A DNA stretch of 5,644 nucleotides from an uncultured Beijerinckiaceae bacterium (GTDB taxonomy: Bacteria; Pseudomonadota; Alphaproteobacteria; Rhizobiales; Beijerinckiaceae), in NCBI GenBank assembly GCA_937863205.1, contig CALMGA010000485.1, positions 1 to 5,644 on the forward strand, given 5' to 3'. The position numbers and the translations under genes are program-made. Below are positions 1 through 5,644 of the stretch, piece by piece. Under the pieces are notes generated by a model that saw nothing but the letters and a program-made list of their open reading frames with translations, did not search any database and was not told where the DNA came from. Each line of letters begins with the position of its first letter. The first letter of the stretch is position 1.

Positions 1-272
1 CCATCGGCGCCTGACGGCACTCGCCCAGGCTGGCCACCCCCTGGGTAATTACCTTCGACCTTTGGCGGCGAAGCCCGGCATGGGTGGGAACCGGTCCTCC
101 GCTATCGAGTGCAGCGACGCGAAAACTGACGTTCGCGCTGCGACACGTCCTGCCCGTGAACCGCGTGTCTGCTGTCCTACAAGTCGCGAATGAGAGCGAA
201 CGTACGCAGTCAGACGGCTTTCAATCCGAGCTGATCGTTCGCGTCGACGGACATTCGCGAATGGTTTGCGAC
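1..272. other. Left-edge region with no supported gene
   Basis: This stretch lies downstream of the minus-strand alkene reductase gene. A plus-strand frame is open from the left edge to a TGA at 191-193 (63 codons, including HRRLTALAQAGHPLGNYL). It could be the tail of a gene that begins outside the window, but I recognise no family and composition does not support it strongly. A perfect 12-bp palindrome, CATTCGCGAATG, lies at 252-263, just past the reductase stop codon, and TCGCGAATG recurs at 184-192. The palindrome has no T-run, so I do not call it a terminator. A longer plus-strand open frame starting at 84 runs antisense through the reductase and is taken as its shadow. Confidence 0.4.
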
Positions 273-989
273 CTAAGCTACGGCGCGTTCCGTCATCCTC
301 GGCCAGTCAGAGTAGCCCACCGAGCCGCCGCCATACCAGTACTGCTTCGGCGCATCGGCGAGCGGAGCCCCGGTGCGGAGGCGATCCACGAGGTCGGGGT
401 TGGCGATGAACGGGCGTCCGAGGCTGAACAGCTCGAGCAGGTAGTTGTTGGCGGAATGCACCTCCACGCCATCGAAGCCCGCCGCCTTCGCGTTGATGGC
501 GGCGCGCCGGTAGTCCTCGACGATCGGCGGGATTTCGTCCGTCTCCAGCGCGCGCGGCGTGACGTGATCCTTCATTCCGTCGTTGGTGAACGCCTGTCCC
601 ACCGGTTTGATCGCCGATGGCGCGACTGGGAGTGCGCCGCCGTGAAGGTCGGGGTGCGAGATCCGACCGGTGTGCCAGAGCTGCAGGAAGATGAGGCCGT
701 CGCGACGGTGCACGGCGTCGACGATCGGGCGCCAGGCTTCGACCTGCGCGTCCGACCAGATGCCCGGCGTCAGGGCATAACCGCGGGCCTGAGCCGAGAT
801 GTTGGTCGCTTCGCTGATGATCAGCCCGGCCTGGGCGCGCTGGGCATAGTAGTCGGCCGCGAAATCCGGCGGCACGCCCGCATCGTCCGATCGGCTGCGG
901 GTGAGCGGCGCCATGACGATGCGGTTCTTTAAACAAAGGTCGCCGATCGTGACGGGCTGCAGCACGGGGCTCGCGGCGGGTTCGGTCAT
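273..989 (-). CDS. Alkene reductase (Old Yellow Enzyme/NemA family), internally deleted and probably non-functional
   Basis: The family consists of FMN-dependent, NAD(P)H-using reductases of activated C=C bonds, nitro compounds and N-ethylmaleimide; they are cytosolic TIM barrels of about 360-370 residues. The N-terminal 186 residues follow the family closely: KNRIVMAPLTRSRS (21-34), AGLIISEATNISAQARGY (54-71), QLWHTGRISHPD (103-114), APSAIKP (123-129) and GFDGVEVHSANNYLL (171-185). H178 and N181 are the pair that contacts the substrate and flavin in this family. The sequence then jumps to the C-terminal family signature, SLGRPFIANPDLVDRLRTGAPL (189-210) and YGGGSVGYSDWP (219-230). The normal middle, with NxRxDxYGGSxENR and the later barrel strands, is absent; roughly 125 residues are missing in frame, with the junction near nucleotides 429-434. 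The start ATG (987-989) has AGGAGA 7 nt upstream. The gene is 105 bp downstream of, and in the same orientation as, the broken transporter gene. Loss of the FMN phosphate-binding half makes activity unlikely; an assembly artefact is the alternative. Confidence 0.85.
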   Translation of the reverse strand: MTEPAASPVLQPVTIGDLCLKNRIVMAPLTRSRSDDAGVPPDFAADYYAQRAQAGLIISEATNISAQARGYALTPGIWSDAQVEAWRPIVDAVHRRDGLIFLQLWHTGRISHPDLHGGALPVAPSAIKPVGQAFTNDGMKDHVTPRALETDEIPPIVEDYRRAAINAKAAGFDGVEVHSANNYLLELFSLGRPFIANPDLVDRLRTGAPLADAPKQYWYGGGSVGYSDWPRMTERAVA

Positions 990-1094
990 TGTGATGTCTC
1001 CTGACTTTCAATGTCGAGGCAAGTCGGCCCGGCCACGATCGTTTCCAAACGCGGTGCGGGCCGCCGTCGTGCTTGCCGGCACTGAAGGCGGATG

Positions 1095-2193
1095 TCAGCT
1101 CACGCCCACGGCGTAGATCAACCCGAGGCTGATGGCGCCGAGCACCAAAAGGGAGAGCGTCACGGCGGCGGTGACACGCAGGCCGGCGCGGGCAACCGAG
1201 CGTACGTCGACACCCAGACCAAGAGCCGCCATCGAGACGATGGTCAGCTGCGTGGCCGTAACGGCGATGGGACGGAGCCAAAGGTGCGGTATCACGTCAA
1301 AGGTGCGCAGCAGCGCGACGATCACGAAGCCGACGATGAACCACGGCACCAAGGCGTGTAGGGCTGGACGTCGGTAAGCGTGACCCGACGCGACGGGCGC
1401 GGCGCTTGTCCCATCCTCGTCATCGCGCAACCTCTCGGTCAACAGCGACACCAGGAGCGCGACCGGGCCGAGCATCAGCACGCGTACGAGTTTCACCACC
1501 GCGCCGACCTGGTTCGCCAGCGCGCCGATCGGCAGCGTCGCGGCGAGCACCTGCGGCACGGCATAGACGGTGAGACCGGCAAGCGCACCATACTGCGGGA
1601 CCGTCATGGAAAGCACCAGCACGAGAAAGGGGAGGCCGAGAACAACCACGACGCCGAGCACGGCGGTGAATGCAATCGAGGAGGCCACGTCGTCTCCGTC
1701 GGCACCGATCACGGGAGCGCAGGGGAAGGCCGAGCAGGCGGCAGATGCCGAAGGGCACGCCGATGGCGACCACCACCACGAGCGCGATGCCGCCGATCAT
1801 CGCGGGGCCGATCGCCAACACCGCCTGGACGGAAACCGAGGCGCCGAGCAGCATCACGGCGACCTCGAGCAGCAGCTTGGCCGACAGGTCGATTTCGGGA
1901 CGGAGCGCGGCCGGCGGCTTCCAGGCGGTGCGTAGGGCGACGCCGACGAGGATCGCCAGCACGAGTGCCTCGACGTAGGGCTCGCCGACGATGCGCTTTT
2001 CAATCAGCTGGAGAACGATGGCCACGGCCGTAACGAGGAGGCAGAGGGGCAGACCAGGCAGGGTGGCCAGGATCGCGCGCGCGAGGCCAACGTGCGCACG
2101 TCGGTCCGCAACGACTTCGCCCTTTGCATGACTCAATGCGACGTCCTCTGGACGCGCTTCGACATGATCCGAGTTTCTATGACGTATGGACAA
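1095..2193 (-). pseudogene. yeiH: YeiH/UPF0324-family putative sulfate exporter, broken by a small deletion with frameshift
   Basis: The YeiH family (UPF0324) comprises inner-membrane proteins of about 340-370 residues with roughly ten helices; the sulfate-exporter label is by family name only. The first frame gives about 157 family-like residues: a hydrophobic helix LPLCLLVTAVAIVLQLI, EALVLAILVGVALRT, AKLLLEVAVMLLGASVS, then GIPFGICRLLGLP-type sequence ending near nucleotide 1723. The family continues in another frame from 1718 with APVIGADGDDVASSIAFTAV, then VYAVPQVLAATLPIG, VKLVRVLMLGPVALLVSL, PWFIVGFVIVALLRTFDVIP and a last helix ending AVGVS. About 22 residues expected between these parts, holding the conserved GxxSICG-type motif, are missing, and the phase is shifted. 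Nothing suggests programmed recoding. The apparent start is TTG at 2191-2193 with AGGAG just upstream at short spacing; TTG at 2134-2136 behind AGAGGA is an alternative. The IS ends 16 bp upstream, so the native promoter is displaced as well. Confidence 0.85.
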
Positions 2194-2205
2194 CCTCTCC
2201 TCGGA

Positions 2206-2209
2206 CTAG
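2206..2209. repeat. Target-site duplication CTAG, left copy
   Basis: CTAG lies directly outside the left terminal inverted repeat and is matched by CTAG at 3029-3032 outside the right one. A 4-bp palindromic CTAG-type target is usual for IS427-group elements. Because CTAG is its own reverse complement and short, the exact element boundary could be shifted by a base or two. Confidence 0.75.
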
Positions 2210-2225
2210 GATCTGTGGAGATTCA
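2210..2225 (+). repeat. IS left terminal inverted repeat
   Basis: GATCTGTGGAGATTCA reads inward from the left end. It matches the reverse complement of the right end (GGCTTGTGGAGGTTCA) at 12 of 16 positions, with a perfect core TGTGGAG. Its last three bases (TCA, 2223-2225) are also the stop codon of the transposase read on the minus strand, so the coding region runs right into the repeat. Confidence 0.8.
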
Positions 2226-2974
2226 TCGTGAGTTGATGAGGCCGGCGCACAGGTAGATCAGGGCGGCAAAGCTTGTGTCGGTCTTGTCGGCGCGCATGGC
2301 GATGCGCTTGAACTCCTTCAGCTTGCAGAAGAAGTTTTCAACAAGGTGGCGCTCCTTGTAGAGGTCCTTGTCGATGGCGAGTGGCGCCTTGCGGTTGGGA
2401 TGCTGCGAGATCACGATCTGCGCGCCGCGCGCCTGCATGTCCCTGATGATCCAGTCGACGTCGAACGCCTTGTCGGCCAGCAGCGCGGCAAACGTCATGT
2501 TCTTGATCAGCGGCGCCACGCCGATCGTGTCGTGACGCTGCCCCGGGAGCAGAACAAAGCGGACCAGGTTGCCAAGCGCGTCGGTCAGCGCGAGGATCTT
2601 GGTGGTCCAGCCACCGCGCGACTGGCCGATGGCCTGGCTTTGCGTCCCCCTTTTGCGCCCTGGCCGTGGCGGTGCACCTTGACAATCGTGCCATCCACCA
2701 TCGCGCACTCCATGTCCGGCTCGTCCGACACGGCCTCAAACATCTTCTGGAACACGTCGGCCTTGACCCAGCCGCGGAAGCGCTTGGCCACCGTGTTCCA
2801 CTTGCCAAACATCGCCGGCAGGTCGCGCCACGGGCTGCTGGTGCGGGCGATCCAAAGAACCGCTTCCACAAACAGCCGCCCGTCCATGCCGGTGCGGCCA
2901 GGGTCGCACGGCTTGCCCAAGCCGTGCGGCGCCATCTTCGCCCATTGGGCGTCGGTCAAAACAAAGCGATCCAT
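2223..2974 (-). CDS. IS427-group (IS5 family) DDE transposase, made by -1 frameshift from two overlapping frames
   Basis: The transposase cuts and rejoins the ends of its own element. Frame A begins at ATG 2972-2974 (MDRFVLTDAQWAKMAPH) and would stop at 2585-2587 (129 aa). Frame B, in the -1 phase, continues the protein to the stop at 2223-2225. Switching at the AAAAGGGGG run (minus strand, 2654 to 2646) gives GQGAKGGTQSQAIGQSRGGW, which is the unbroken family sequence, and a 250-aa product of normal family length. Catalytic residues in that product are D94 (MVDGTIVKVHRHG), D168 (LLADKAFD) and E213, inside a complete Y206-x2-R209-x3-E213-x6-K220 signature. An open frame extends upstream to a TTG in the right inverted repeat (3025), but the conserved protein starts at MDRF. 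No strong Shine-Dalgarno site precedes the ATG, which fits the low expression usual for transposases. A plain inactivating frameshift is the alternative, but the position at the run argues for programmed recoding. Confidence 0.88.
2646..2654 (-). other. Probable programmed -1 frameshift site (A4G5 run) in the transposase
   Basis: On the minus strand the sequence GCAAAAGGGGGACGC is read GCA-AAA-GGG-GGA in frame A. A one-base backward slip on the A/G run yields GGG-ACG-CAA, putting TQSQAIG of the family in register. Two-frame transposases joined at such homopolymer runs are established for the IS427 group. That slippage occurs here is inferred from position and from the intact protein it restores. 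Confidence 0.7.
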
Positions 2975-3012
2975 TCGCAGCTTGAAGCACGCCAAACCGG
3001 AAACTGGTACCC

Positions 3013-3028
3013 TGAACCTCCACAAGCC
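3013..3028 (-). repeat. IS right terminal inverted repeat
   Basis: Read inward on the minus strand this is GGCTTGTGGAGGTTCA. It is the partner of the left end at 2210-2225 (12 of 16 identical). It lies on the transposase 5' side, 38 bp before the transposase ATG, so any transposase promoter must overlap this end. Confidence 0.8.
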
Positions 3029-3032
3029 CTAG
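3029..3032. repeat. Target-site duplication CTAG, right copy
   Basis: This CTAG immediately outside the right inverted repeat matches 2206-2209. Joining the flanks with one copy removed gives CTCGGACTAGCCGAG, a small dyad centred on the target. Confidence 0.75.
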
Positions 3033-3321
3033 CCGAGCGATGGCGGAGGATCGCTGCAGGGTAGACAAACAACCCACGTCGGTCACAGCCGGTCCGACAC
3101 GCGGAGGATTGGATTGTTTCCGGTCAACCGTCGCCAGTAGCTTAACGTGCCAACAGCGGCATTCTCATTTGATGCAATCGCAGTCCGGAAAATCTAACGA
3201 AACATGTCGGTGGAACATGCCTGAGCCTGGCTCATTGGGCTCCCGCACGGCCAGCTCATCATGCCCTCACCGGGCTTCCGCGACGCATAAAGCCGACGCG
3301 GTACCGCAGCCACGTAAGCTC
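3033..3321. promoter_or_regulatory. Leader region of the molybdenum hydroxylase operon, no gene
   Basis: These 289 bp lie between the IS and the first operon gene. The frame of that gene stays open upstream to 3040, but the 94 residues it would add show no family similarity, no twin-arginine and no hydrophobic segment, so I treat the stretch as untranslated. It contains a 13-bp dyad TGAGCCTGGCTCA (3222-3234) and direct repeats GAAACATG (3199-3206) and GGAACATG (3212-3219). No convincing -35/-10 pair stands out; TTGTTT (3114-3119) and TAGCTT (3138-3143), 18 bp apart, are weak. The operon promoter presumably lies here, which is inference from position. Confidence 0.45.
3222..3234. promoter_or_regulatory. 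Candidate operator: T-N11-A dyad TGAGCCTGGCTCA
   Basis: The arms TGAGCC and GGCTCA are perfect inverted copies around a single central T. The T-N11-A spacing with dyad symmetry is the established core of LysR-type regulator sites. It sits 87 bp upstream of the first operon ATG. No regulator gene is in the window, so the link to a LysR protein is inference, and a chance dyad in GC-rich DNA is possible. Confidence 0.3.
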
Positions 3322-3870
3322 ATGGAGACGACTTTGTCGACCACGGAACCTTCGGGCCGCGACCACCTAGTTGGCGTGGATCTTCATATCAACAGGCAGT
3401 CGATCCATCTCGACGTCGAGCCGTGGACTTCGCTGCTCGATGTATTGCGGGAGCAACTCCACCTCACCGGCACTAAAAAGGGCTGTGACCACGGCCAGTG
3501 CGGGGCCTGCACCGTTCTCGTCGACGGCACCCGCATCAACGCCTGCCTAGCGCTCGCGGCGATGCAGGACGGCAAGACCGTCACCACCATCGAGGGCCTT
3601 GGCACGGTGGACGCGCTGCACCCGATGCAGGAGGCGTTTATCGAATACGACGCGTTCCAGTGCGGCTACTGCACGCCGGGCCAGATCTGCTCCGCCGTGG
3701 GCATGATCAAGGAAGGCCACGCCAAGACGCCCGACGAGATCCGCGAGCTGATGAGCGGCAACCTGTGCCGATGCGGGGCCTATCCCAACATCCTCGCCGC
3801 CATCGAGCGGGTCATGGGCGAGGGTGCCAAGACCGCGCACGTGGCAACCGTGCACGAGGCCGCCCGATGA
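3322..3870 (+). CDS. paoA: 2Fe-2S subunit of PaoABC-type aldehyde oxidoreductase (xanthine dehydrogenase family)
   Basis: This small subunit passes electrons from the molybdenum site to FAD through two [2Fe-2S] clusters. The 182-aa protein has an N-terminal plant-ferredoxin-like domain (about 17-90) with C55, C60 and C63 in GCDHGQCGACTV and C75 in NACLAL. An alpha-helical domain follows, with C114 and C117 in QCGYCTPGQ and C149 and C151 in SGNLCRCGAYPN; all eight ligands are present. The chosen ATG (3322) fits the family's N-terminal length but has only a poor upstream ribosome site. An in-frame TTG at 3334-3336 sits 6 nt behind GGAG (3324-3327) and may be the true start. No twin-arginine signal peptide is visible from either start, unlike periplasmic E. 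coli PaoA (YagT), so a cytoplasmic location is inferred. Its stop overlaps the next start (ATGA, 3867-3870), which implies translational coupling. Confidence 0.92.
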   Translation: METTLSTTEPSGRDHLVGVDLHINRQSIHLDVEPWTSLLDVLREQLHLTGTKKGCDHGQCGACTVLVDGTRINACLALAAMQDGKTVTTIEGLGTVDALHPMQEAFIEYDAFQCGYCTPGQICSAVGMIKEGHAKTPDEIRELMSGNLCRCGAYPNILAAIERVMGEGAKTAHVATVHEAAR

Positions 3871-4880
3871 ACCGCTACAGCTTCACCCGCGCCGCTGATG
3901 CGGACGCCGCCGTCCGCGAAAAGAGCGGCTCCGCCGTCAAGTTCATCGCCGGCGGCACTAACCTCGTCGACCTCATGAAGTACAACGTCGAGCGGCCCGA
4001 GCGGCTGGTCGACATCAATAAGCTAGCGTTGCGCGAGATCGCGGACGCGCCGGGCGGTGGCTTGAGGATCGGCGCACTCGTCACCAACTCGACCTGCGCT
4101 TACGACGAGCGAATCGGCCAGCGTTATCCGCTGTTGCGCAACACGATCCTGTCAGGGGCCTCGCCGCAGCTGCGCAACGCCGCGACCACCGGAGGCAACC
4201 TGCTCCAGCGCACGCGCTGCTACTATTTCTATGACGTCGACACGCCCTGCAACAAGCGCCAGCGCGGCAGCGGGTGCCCGGCGATCGGCGGGATCAACCG
4301 CATCCATGCAATCCTCGGCACCAGCCCGCAGTGCATCGCCACCAACCCGTCCGACATGAACATCGCGATGGCGGCGCTCGGCGCCGCGGTCAACGTGCGT
4401 GGGCCGTCGGGCGAACGGACGATCCCGATCCTCGACTTCCATCGCCTGCCCGGCGACACGCCGGAGGTCGATACCACCCTCAAGGGCGACGAACTGATCA
4501 CCTCCGTCGACCTCCCAGACGAGGATTTCTCGACCAACTACACCTACCTGAAGCTTCGCGACCGCGCCTCCTACGCCTTCGCCCTGGTGTCTGTGGCGGC
4601 GGCGCTGCGGATGGAGGGCGGCACGATCGCGGAGGCCCGGGTCGCGCTCGGCGGCGTCGCACACAAGCCGTGGCGCCTTCCCGAGGCCGAAGCCTGTCTG
4701 AAGGGCGTTGCGCCGAGCCCGGAGGCCTTCGGCAAGGTCGCCGACGCGTTGCTCGAAGGCGCGGTGCCGCAATCGCAGAACGCCTTCAAGATCCCGCTGG
4801 CGCGTCGCGCCATCGTTCGCGCGCTGAAGCAGGCCGCCGACGGCACGCCGCAGCCCGTCGCCGACAAGACCATCGTCTGA
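3867..4880 (+). CDS. paoB: FAD-binding subunit of PaoABC-type aldehyde oxidoreductase, with extra [4Fe-4S] cysteines
   Basis: This medium subunit holds FAD and hands electrons to the terminal acceptor. At 337 aa it is close to E. coli PaoB (about 318). The FAD domain of the CO-dehydrogenase flavoprotein type shows FIAGGTNLVDLMKYNVERP (26-44) and SPQLRNAATTGGNLLQRTRC (99-118). Immediately after comes an insertion with C118 (CYYFYD), C128 (PCNKR), C137 (GSGCPA) and C156 (SPQCIAT). Four cysteines in this place bind a [4Fe-4S] cluster in E. coli PaoB, separating this subfamily from ordinary xanthine dehydrogenase FAD subunits. HAILGTSPQCIATNPSDM (147-164) follows the family, and the C-terminal domain runs from about 222 (TYLKLRDRASYAFALVSVA) to the end. 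The ATG lies inside the overlap with the preceding gene; the next gene starts 31 bp downstream. There is no signal peptide. Frame, length and motifs all look intact. Confidence 0.93.
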   Translation: MNRYSFTRAADADAAVREKSGSAVKFIAGGTNLVDLMKYNVERPERLVDINKLALREIADAPGGGLRIGALVTNSTCAYDERIGQRYPLLRNTILSGASPQLRNAATTGGNLLQRTRCYYFYDVDTPCNKRQRGSGCPAIGGINRIHAILGTSPQCIATNPSDMNIAMAALGAAVNVRGPSGERTIPILDFHRLPGDTPEVDTTLKGDELITSVDLPDEDFSTNYTYLKLRDRASYAFALVSVAAALRMEGGTIAEARVALGGVAHKPWRLPEAEACLKGVAPSPEAFGKVADALLEGAVPQSQNAFKIPLARRAIVRALKQAADGTPQPVADKTIV

Positions 4881-4901
4881 CACTCGTCAAGAGCCAACAT
4901 T

Positions 4902-4905
4902 AGGA
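4902..4905 (+). promoter_or_regulatory. Ribosome binding site of the molybdenum subunit gene
   Basis: AGGA lies 6 nt before ATG 4912 in the 31-bp gap after the FAD subunit gene. It fixes the start of the large subunit, since no other in-frame start near it has a comparable site. Confidence 0.6.
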
Positions 4906-4911
4906 TCAGCC

Positions 4912-5644
4912 ATGACAAGTAACAGCCGCATCCCCTACATCGGCCGTGCTACCAGCCGGATCGACGGCCCCGCAAAGGTGACCGGCGGTGCGAAGTATTC
5001 GGCGGAGTACGCGGCTCCGGACTTGTTGCACGGCTACGTCGTCTGTGGAGCTATCGCGAAGGGGCAAATTCTCTCGATCGACGTCGACGGGGCCATGGCT
5101 GTCCCCGGCGTGGTCGACGTCCTGACGCACGAGCATCGCGCGCGCACGGCGTGGCTTAGCTACAATTACCGGGACAGCATCGGACCGCCCGGCAAGCCGT
5201 TCCGCCCGCTTTACGACGACCAGATCCAGTACAGCGGCCAGCCGATCGCTCTCGTGGTTGCCGAAAGCTTCGAGGCTGCCCGTGCCGGCGCGGCGTTGGT
5301 GAAGGCTACCTACAAGGGCGAGGAGCACATCACCGACCTCGACGCGGTGAAGGGCCAGTCCTACGTGCCGCCAAAGCGCCGTTCCGGCATCGCGTCGCCA
5401 CCCAGCCCGCGCGGCAAGGCCGACGTCGCTTTCGAGAAAGCGGCGGTGAAGGTCGAGCGGCAGTATCGCGTGGCCGTCGAGCACCACAATCCGATGGAGC
5501 CGTTCGCGACCACGGTGGTGCGCGAAGACGACGGCGGCCTGACGATCTACGACAAGACGCAAGGGTCGCAAAGCAACCAGGCCTACGTTTGCAGCATCTT
5601 CGGGCTGAGCAAGGACAAGGTCAGGATCGTCAACGCCTTCATGG
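4912..5644 (+). CDS. paoC: Molybdenum-cofactor-binding subunit of PaoABC-type aldehyde oxidoreductase, 3' end beyond the window
   Basis: This is the large catalytic subunit. In this family it binds a molybdopterin cofactor and hydroxylates aldehydes to carboxylic acids; full-length members are about 730 aa. The first 244 residues are visible: an N-terminal YIGRATSRIDGPAKVTGGAKYSAEY-type start (9-33 region), AVPGVVDVLTHEH (63-75), the a/b hammerhead stretch DDQIQYSGQPIALVVAES (102-119), then EHHNPMEPFATTVV (190-203) and TIYDKTQGSQSNQAYV (211-226). The window ends at VNAFM, just before the glycine-rich loop that contacts the cofactor, so the catalytic glutamate is not seen. The ATG at 4912 has AGGA (4902-4905) 6 nt upstream, the clearest ribosome site in the operon. 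There is no signal peptide, as expected for this subunit. The open reverse-strand frame across this stretch is a codon-bias shadow. Confidence 0.93.
   Translation, partial: MTSNSRIPYIGRATSRIDGPAKVTGGAKYSAEYAAPDLLHGYVVCGAIAKGQILSIDVDGAMAVPGVVDVLTHEHRARTAWLSYNYRDSIGPPGKPFRPLYDDQIQYSGQPIALVVAESFEAARAGAALVKATYKGEEHITDLDAVKGQSYVPPKRRSGIASPPSPRGKADVAFEKAAVKVERQYRVAVEHHNPMEPFATTVVREDDGGLTIYDKTQGSQSNQAYVCSIFGLSKDKVRIVNAFM

Larger units (their letters stand above)
2210..3028 (-). mobile_element. IS5-family insertion sequence, IS427 group, complete (819 bp)
   Basis: The element is bounded by imperfect inverted repeats and flanked by CTAG on both sides. Its length fits the small IS427 group. It carries one transposase, read on the minus strand from two overlapping frames, and nothing else. 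It is inserted in the divergent spacer between the YeiH-type transporter gene (minus) and the PaoABC-type operon (plus). Removing it and one CTAG would leave a spacer of about 300 bp. The matched duplications and full catalytic motif indicate a recent or still-mobile copy. I do not assign a specific named element, because that needs a database comparison. Confidence 0.9.

Noticed and set aside
252..263. Palindrome CATTCGCGAATG after the reductase stop as a possible terminator
   Set aside because: Arms are only 6 bp with no loop and no T-run follows on the minus strand; it may be chance or a repeat fragment.
84..932. 282-codon plus-strand open frame across the reductase
   Set aside because: It runs antisense to a clear Old Yellow Enzyme sequence, is rich in Arg/Val/Asp as expected from reverse-strand GC-rich codons, and shows no family motif.
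307..1281. 324-codon minus-strand open frame overlapping both the reductase and the transporter remnant
   Set aside because: Arg/Pro/His-rich out-of-frame reading of the two real genes, with no recognisable domain.
2338..2871. 177-codon minus-strand frame inside the IS
   Set aside because: Third frame of the transposase; the conserved protein uses the other two frames.
3114..3143. TTGTTT and TAGCTT, 18 bp apart, as a sigma-70 promoter for the operon
   Set aside because: Each box matches consensus at only about half its positions, too weak to call.
3040..3321. Upstream extension of the 2Fe-2S subunit frame to a start at 3040
   Set aside because: The 94 added residues are low in hydrophobicity, unlike the family and without Tat features; family proteins begin close to ATG 3322.
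4152..4883. 243-codon minus-strand frame antisense to the FAD subunit
   Set aside because: Shadow of a well-conserved gene; no motif of its own.
4906..5571. 221-codon minus-strand frame antisense to the molybdenum subunit
   Set aside because: Shadow of a well-conserved gene, even though it looks superficially protein-like.
1..5644. CRISPR array, tRNA or rRNA genes, toxin-antitoxin or defence genes
   Set aside because: No regularly spaced repeats, cloverleaf-like sequence, rRNA segments or defence-protein motifs were found on either strand.

Overview
The window is GC-rich DNA that most resembles an alphaproteobacterium, probably a sphingomonad. The evidence is the high-GC codon choice, an IS5-family element of the IS427 type, and a molybdenum hydroxylase operon whose proteins read like sphingomonad/PaoABC relatives. 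This taxonomic call is inference from protein flavour, not from any marker gene.

Left part (1-2193, minus strand): two metabolic genes, both damaged. Nearest the left edge is an Old Yellow Enzyme-type alkene reductase (273-989). Its frame is open, but it lacks about a third of the protein from the middle of the barrel. Upstream of it, in the same orientation, is a YeiH/UPF0324-family membrane transporter (1095-2193), broken by a small deletion plus frameshift that removes its conserved central glycine/cysteine motif. Positions 1-272 hold no gene I can support.

Centre (2206-3032): a complete 819-bp IS427-type insertion sequence. It has imperfect terminal inverted repeats, a CTAG target duplication on both sides, and a transposase split over two frames joined at an A4G5 run, as expected for programmed -1 frameshifting. 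All catalytic residues are present, so it may be active. It sits in the divergent intergenic region between the transporter and the following operon, 16 bp in front of the transporter's apparent start.

Right part (3322 to the end, plus strand): an intact three-gene operon for a xanthine dehydrogenase/aldehyde oxidase-family enzyme in the order 2Fe-2S subunit, FAD subunit, molybdenum-cofactor subunit. The first two genes overlap by ATGA. The third begins 31 bp after the second and runs off the window. Four extra cysteines in the FAD subunit match the [4Fe-4S] insertion of E. coli PaoB, so this is a PaoABC-type aldehyde oxidoreductase. Unlike E. coli PaoA, the small subunit shows no Tat signal peptide, which suggests a cytoplasmic enzyme.

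I see no previously undescribed system here. The points most worth a second look are the two internal deletions in neighbouring genes beside a fresh-looking IS, the missing Tat signal with an ambiguous start in the 2Fe-2S subunit, and a T-N11-A dyad in the operon's leader.
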